DNA of 35,082 nt from Phaeodactylibacter sp. (lineage in GTDB: Bacteria; Bacteroidota; Bacteroidia; Chitinophagales; Saprospiraceae), in NCBI RefSeq assembly GCF_022763345.1, contig NZ_JALEGS010000021.1, forward strand, positions 1 to 35,082, read 5' to 3'. Both the position numbers and the translations under genes were made by a program. Position 1 is the stretch's first letter. Each line of letters opens with the position of its first letter. Shown one piece after another: positions 30,975 through 35,082 of the stretch. The notes under the pieces were generated by a model. It did not search any database. It was not told the origin of the DNA and saw only the letters and a list, made by a program, of their open reading frames with translations.

Positions 30975-33117
30975 GAATGAAGTCCTTTACCGGGTCTACT
31001 TTCTCCTGTTCGGCATTGTCGTTCCGGTAGCACTGGTATTGATCTATCGTACAGTTGACTTAGCCATCCTAAATGGCGATAAGTGGCGAAAAGCCGGTGA
31101 AGAAAACTATATGGATTACCGGACGATTGAGGCCGACCGGGGCAATATCTTCGCTGAGGATGGCAACCTGCTGGCAACGTCCATTCCATACTTCAATATC
31201 CGGTTTGACCCGCTGGCTGCCACGGATGAAGCATTTGAAGAAAACCTGGACACTCTGGCACATTGCCTGGCTTACTACGTCCTGGAAGACGTGACGGTAG
31301 GCGGTGCAAGGGAGTATCTGTTAGAATTGCGTGGTGGGACAGACCGCTACGTACTGCTGAAAAAGCAAGTCTCCTACGCGGAGAAAAAGTTCATTGAATC
31401 GTTTCCATTATTTCGCTTAGGCCGCAATGGCGGTGGCTTTATTGCCGTGAAACGCAGTGAGCGCAAACGGCCCTTTGGCATCCTTGCACAACGTACTGTT
31501 GGGTACGTCCGTGACGGCGCCAAGCCGGTAGGGCTTGAAGGTTACTATGACGAAGTGCTGGGCGGGGAGCCCGGTCAGCAGTTGATGGTCTGCGTAGACC
31601 GCCGGAAAGACCTTTGGATGCCAGTGGATGACCTCAGTGCGATAGAGCCTCAAAGTGGCAATGACATCGTTACTACCATAGATCTGGATATTCAGGACAT
31701 CGCCGAGCGGGCGCTGAACCGTGCGGTGAATGCCCACGATGCAGAATGGGGCACAGCTATCGTGCTCGAAGTTGAAACGGGCGCTGTCCGGGCTATCGCT
31801 AACCTTGGCCGAACCGATCAGGGCTGGTGGGAGACCTACAACTTCGCTGTTGGAACGGCAGGAGAGCCGGGCTCTACATTTAAAGCGGCATCCGTTCTGG
31901 CACTGCTTGAAGATGAGTACCTGACCCTCGATGACTCCATCCGTATCTATAATGGTAAGGCGGAGTTCTACGAAGAGACGATGGAGGATGCCTCGCCCTA
32001 CAGCTACCGGATGGATACCATCAAGCTGCGGGAGGCTTTCGAAATCTCCTCTAACGTAGGAATCGCCAAAACCATTGAGCAGTTCTACGGAGAAAAAAAT
32101 GACGGTAATGACGATGAGGGCGCTGCCCGCTTCGTTCGTCGCCTGAAGCAGTTCAACCTGCATCAGCCCATCGGTATAGAGATAGAAGGAGAGGCTAATC
32201 CTTATATAAAGGAGGCCTACAGCGAAGAGGATTACTGGAGCGGCACAACGCTGCCCTGGATGTCGATCGGCTATGAGCTGGAACTGACTCCTCTGCAACT
32301 GCTGACCTTCTACAACGCTGTGGCAAACGGGGGCAAAATGATGAAGCCTTACCTGGTCTCTAAGATACAGCGGATGGGCAAAACCGAAGAGCAGTTTTAC
32401 CCTACAGTGATCAACCGCCGCATCGCTTCTGCGAAAGCCATCAATCAACTGCAGGAATTGCTGCGGGCGGTGGTGGAGAATGAACGGGGCACAGCCCACG
32501 ACCTGTATACTGATGAGTATAGCTTTGCCGGTAAAACGGGTACAGCGCAGGTTAACTATAAGAAAGGGCCAAGAGGAACAAGCATTGGGGGGCATCAGGC
32601 TTCTTTTGTCGGGTACTTCCCGGCAGAAGCTCCAAAGTATTCCTGCATCGTGGTCATCAACAAGCCACGGCGAGGTGGGTTCTACGGTGGTGATGTAGCC
32701 GGGCCGGTCTTCCGGGAAATTGCAGACAACATCTACCGGGTGAAACCGGCGCTGCACCCGGTACTCAATGCTCAGGCACCGCCAGCTTACCTGGAAAATA
32801 CGCTGCCCGGTATGAGTATTGGAGCACAGGACGATTACCGGTCGCTATTGGCCTACTTGGATATGGAGGTGCACGGGGAGCCCGAAACCCAAATGGCGGT
32901 ATTGCGCCCCCGTTCAGATAGTTTGATGATGGAAACCCGAACAATGGCAGACGAAACTGTGCCAAATGTAGTCGGTCTGGGATTGCGGGATGCCCTTCAT
33001 GTGCTGGAAAACCGCGGGCTGAAAGTCTCGGTGGAAGGCGTAGGTAAAGTGGCCCGGCAGTCTATCATCCCCGGCACAAGAATCCGCGGTCAGCAGATAA
33101 AGCTTTACTTGCGGTAG
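30964..33117 (+). CDS. ftsI: Septal transpeptidase FtsI (penicillin-binding protein 3), with PASTA tail
   Basis: Class B penicillin-binding protein that cross-links peptidoglycan at the septum. The 717-residue protein has one N-terminal membrane helix (about 8-30), the dimerisation domain (RGNIFAEDGNLLATSIPYFN), and the transpeptidase with STFK (S304, K307), SSN (362-364) and KTGT (524-527). The end (about 660-717) is a PASTA domain (VPNVVGLGLRDALHVLENRGL). This PASTA-bearing form is usual in Bacteroidota. All three active-site motifs are intact. Confidence 0.95.
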   Translation: MDIKNEVLYRVYFLLFGIVVPVALVLIYRTVDLAILNGDKWRKAGEENYMDYRTIEADRGNIFAEDGNLLATSIPYFNIRFDPLAATDEAFEENLDTLAHCLAYYVLEDVTVGGAREYLLELRGGTDRYVLLKKQVSYAEKKFIESFPLFRLGRNGGGFIAVKRSERKRPFGILAQRTVGYVRDGAKPVGLEGYYDEVLGGEPGQQLMVCVDRRKDLWMPVDDLSAIEPQSGNDIVTTIDLDIQDIAERALNRAVNAHDAEWGTAIVLEVETGAVRAIANLGRTDQGWWETYNFAVGTAGEPGSTFKAASVLALLEDEYLTLDDSIRIYNGKAEFYEETMEDASPYSYRMDTIKLREAFEISSNVGIAKTIEQFYGEKNDGNDDEGAARFVRRLKQFNLHQPIGIEIEGEANPYIKEAYSEEDYWSGTTLPWMSIGYELELTPLQLLTFYNAVANGGKMMKPYLVSKIQRMGKTEEQFYPTVINRRIASAKAINQLQELLRAVVENERGTAHDLYTDEYSFAGKTGTAQVNYKKGPRGTSIGGHQASFVGYFPAEAPKYSCIVVINKPRRGGFYGGDVAGPVFREIADNIYRVKPALHPVLNAQAPPAYLENTLPGMSIGAQDDYRSLLAYLDMEVHGEPETQMAVLRPRSDSLMMETRTMADETVPNVVGLGLRDALHVLENRGLKVSVEGVGKVARQSIIPGTRIRGQQIKLYLR

Positions 33118-33182
33118 CAGGATAAAACAAAACGAAACCAACACCGGAGTACGAAAGGCTCCGCATAAAATTAGGATGTAGC

Positions 33183-34649
33183 ATGTCTACAACACTCGAA
33201 ACCCTCCTGGAACCTGTAAAGGTCCTGGCTGCCAACGGGCCGCTGGGGCAAGAGGTTGAAAGCTTGCAGTTTGATTCCCGGAAAGTAAAGCGCGGTGATG
33301 TATTCATTGCCATCCGGGGCACACAAGTCGATGGGCACGATTATATCGCCTCGGCAGTGGAAAAGGGAGCTACCGCAATTATTGCAGAAACGCTGCCTGA
33401 AACCCTGCCGGATCATCTGGCAAGTGTGCAGGTAGCCGATAGCGCAAAGGCGCTCGGCGAGATGGCCAGCCTTTTTTACGGTGAGCCATCGAAACAATTG
33501 AAATTGGTAGGGGTGACTGGCACCAACGGCAAAACCACCACCGTAACCTTGCTTCATGAGTTATTCCTGAAGCTTGGCTACAAGGCGGGGCTGCTGTCTA
33601 CGGTGCGCAATAAGATTGGTGAAACCCCGCTGCCGGCAACGCATACCACGCCCGATGCTCTGTCTGTTCAGGCACTGCTGCGGGAAATGGTGGATGCCGG
33701 CTGCGATTACGCCTTCATGGAAGTCAGTTCGCACGCGGCGCATCAGCGCCGTATTGCAGGGCTCAACTTCGACGGGGCGGTATTCACCAATATTACGCAC
33801 GATCACCTCGATTACCATAAAACGTTTAAGGCCTATATCGAGGCCAAAAAAATGTTCTTTGACATGTTGCCTGACACCGCCTTTGCCCTGGTCAATATTG
33901 ATGACCGCCGGGGAGAGGTGATGTTACAAAATACTTTAGCCAAACGCTATACGTACAGCCTGCGGTCTATGGCCAATTTCCGGGCTAAGCTCCTGGACAA
34001 CTCGGTCACTGGCCTGCAGTTGCTGATGGATGAGCAGGAGGTGTTCAGCCGCCTGATTGGCGATTTCAATGCTTATAATCTGCTCGCCGTATACAGTGTA
34101 GCCGTGCTACTGGGGCAGGACCGGATGGAAACCCTTACTGCGCTGAGTGAACTTGGCGCAGTGGACGGTCGCTTTGAAACCATCGTTACGCCCGGCAAAA
34201 GCTACATCGGCATCGTCGATTATGCACATACGCCGGACGCGCTGGAGAAAGTGCTGCAAACCATCGATCAACTCCGGCAGCGGGACAGCCGGGTCATTAC
34301 GGTGGTAGGCTGTGGTGGCGACCGGGACAAGACCAAACGTCCGGTCATGGCCAAAACAGCCTGTGCGCTGAGTGATCAGGTTATTCTGACCTCAGACAAC
34401 CCCCGCAGCGAAGACCCGGAAGCGATACTGGAAGATATGTGGAAGGGCGTGCCTAAGGACGCAACCCGCAAAGTGCTGACGATTGTCAACCGGCGGGAGG
34501 CTATCCGGACGGCTGCCGCACTGGCACAAGGAACCGATATCGTACTGATTGCCGGGAAAGGGCATGAGAAGTATCAGGAGATTAACGGAGAACGGCTGCC
34601 CTTTGACGACAAAGCAGAATTAGAGGGAGCCCTACAGGATAAATCTTAG
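33183..34649 (+). CDS. murE: UDP-N-acetylmuramoyl-tripeptide synthetase MurE
   Basis: Adds the third amino acid to UDP-MurNAc-dipeptide in the cytoplasm. The 488-residue ligase shows a Mur N-terminal domain (VESLQFDSRKVKRGDVFIA), ATP-binding TGTNGKTT (112-119), the middle-domain MEVSSHAAHQRR, and DNPR (405-408), the motif of enzymes that add meso-diaminopimelate. C-terminal region: AGKGHEKYQ. Start follows ftsI after 65 bases. Confidence 0.96.
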   Translation: MSTTLETLLEPVKVLAANGPLGQEVESLQFDSRKVKRGDVFIAIRGTQVDGHDYIASAVEKGATAIIAETLPETLPDHLASVQVADSAKALGEMASLFYGEPSKQLKLVGVTGTNGKTTTVTLLHELFLKLGYKAGLLSTVRNKIGETPLPATHTTPDALSVQALLREMVDAGCDYAFMEVSSHAAHQRRIAGLNFDGAVFTNITHDHLDYHKTFKAYIEAKKMFFDMLPDTAFALVNIDDRRGEVMLQNTLAKRYTYSLRSMANFRAKLLDNSVTGLQLLMDEQEVFSRLIGDFNAYNLLAVYSVAVLLGQDRMETLTALSELGAVDGRFETIVTPGKSYIGIVDYAHTPDALEKVLQTIDQLRQRDSRVITVVGCGGDRDKTKRPVMAKTACALSDQVILTSDNPRSEDPEAILEDMWKGVPKDATRKVLTIVNRREAIRTAAALAQGTDIVLIAGKGHEKYQEINGERLPFDDKAELEGALQDKS

Positions 34650-34723
34650 CAGAAGGTCGGGGCTGCGCCCTAAATGCTTATTTTAGCGGCGTTTCTTCAA
34701 CCACCCAATAACTGATCAACACT

Positions 34724-35082
34724 ATGCTCATTCAACTCGTCGACTGGCTCGGCAATTCCATGGGAGACTTTTCAGGTGCAGGCTTGTTCCGGTATATCAC
34801 ATTCCGGGCGGGCGCGGCTGCGGTTTTATCCCTGATTATCTCTATGGTTTTTGGTGGTCGCATCATCAACTACCTGCGCTATCTGCAAGTAGGAGAGACC
34901 GTGCGCGACCTGGGGCTGGCTGGTCAGCTGAGTAAGCAAGGTACGCCGACGATGGGGGGCATTATCATCATCATGGCGATTCTGATCCCCTGTCTGCTGC
35001 TGGCTGACCTAAGTAATGTTTACGTGGTGCTCATGATTGTCAGTACGGTTTGGATGGCTACGATCGGGTTCATCGATGACTA
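34724..35082 (+). CDS. mraY: Phospho-N-acetylmuramoyl-pentapeptide transferase MraY, N-terminal part
   Basis: Starts at ATG 34724 (MLIQLVDWLGNSMGDFSG) and runs off the edge after 119 codons. It has hydrophobic segments at about 25-45, 75-95 and 98-115, the conserved VRDLGLAGQLSKQGTPTMGG and the aspartate pair at GFIDD near the cut. MraY makes lipid I at the inner membrane. The gene is 74 bases after murE and completes the usual dcw order. Confidence 0.95.
   Translation, partial: MLIQLVDWLGNSMGDFSGAGLFRYITFRAGAAAVLSLIISMVFGGRIINYLRYLQVGETVRDLGLAGQLSKQGTPTMGGIIIIMAILIPCLLLADLSNVYVVLMIVSTVWMATIGFIDD

Noticed and set aside
31417..32757. 446-codon minus-strand frame opposite ftsI
   Set aside because: It lies wholly inside the well-supported ftsI gene with all active-site motifs; the antisense product has no recognisable domain and follows from codon bias.
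1..35082. CRISPR arrays, tRNA/rRNA genes, insertion sequences
   Set aside because: No regularly spaced 25-40 base repeats with unique spacers, no cloverleaf in the gaps, and no transposase with terminal inverted repeats were seen; the only tandem repeat (28753-28827) has no spacers.

Overview
The window looks like a chromosomal piece of a Bacteroidota bacterium, most likely of the Saprospiria (Lewinella/Phaeodactylibacter-like). Signs are a secreted protein with a type IX secretion (type B) C-terminal sorting domain, a ccoN-ccoO fusion in a cbb3 oxidase operon, a propeller-type LytS-like sensor kinase, DUF2147 and DUF6268-like envelope proteins, -7 boxes of the TAnnTTTG form, and a dcw cluster of Bacteroidota layout. 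Genus is inference only.

Layout. (1) 1-2299, minus strand: the first codons of an Rpn-family nuclease at the edge, the pyruvate dehydrogenase E2 gene with a clean terminator, and a DsbA/FrnE-like thiol oxidoreductase. (2) 2387-6902, plus strand: recR, an AAA ATPase plus HNH nuclease pair that matches the Septu (PtuA/PtuB) anti-phage type, then a large glycosyltransferase fused to a degenerate phosphoglycosyl-transferase half. The defence pair sits inside the operon with 6-nt and ATGA junctions and has a visibly lower G+C. (3) 6998-9073: an unrecognised helical protein, a small convergent coiled-coil protein and a regulatory-looking gap. (4) 9074-16626, minus strand: the cbb3 oxidase block ccoS-ccoNO-ccoQ-ccoP-ccoG-fixH-TauE/SafE followed by a ferredoxin-NADP reductase. 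Three junctions carry GC-rich hairpins. (5) 16699-24647: a degenerate metallophosphoesterase lipoprotein candidate, an orphan two-component propeller histidine kinase, three small envelope proteins, a C-rich (G-quadruplex-capable) gap and ubiX. (6) 24742-29182: a T9SS-exported repeat protein, an AT-rich PIN-type toxin-antitoxin pair, ywbE and cvfB back to back, and a 15-bp tandem repeat tract. (7) 29183-35082: the dcw cluster mraZ-rsmH-ftsL-ftsI-murE-mraY (cut by the edge), preceded by 10-bp-spaced MraZ boxes that abut a perfect -7 box.

How it works together. Most of the window is housekeeping: central carbon metabolism, DNA repair, microaerobic respiration and its assembly factors, and cell wall/division. 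The accessory parts are the Septu-like pair, the PIN toxin-antitoxin pair and the Rpn fragment. I saw no tRNA, rRNA, CRISPR array, insertion sequence or reverse transcriptase. The best candidate for an exciting system is the Septu-like ATPase/HNH pair; the family is already known, so the novelty would lie in its seamless embedding between recR and a cell-surface glycosyltransferase.
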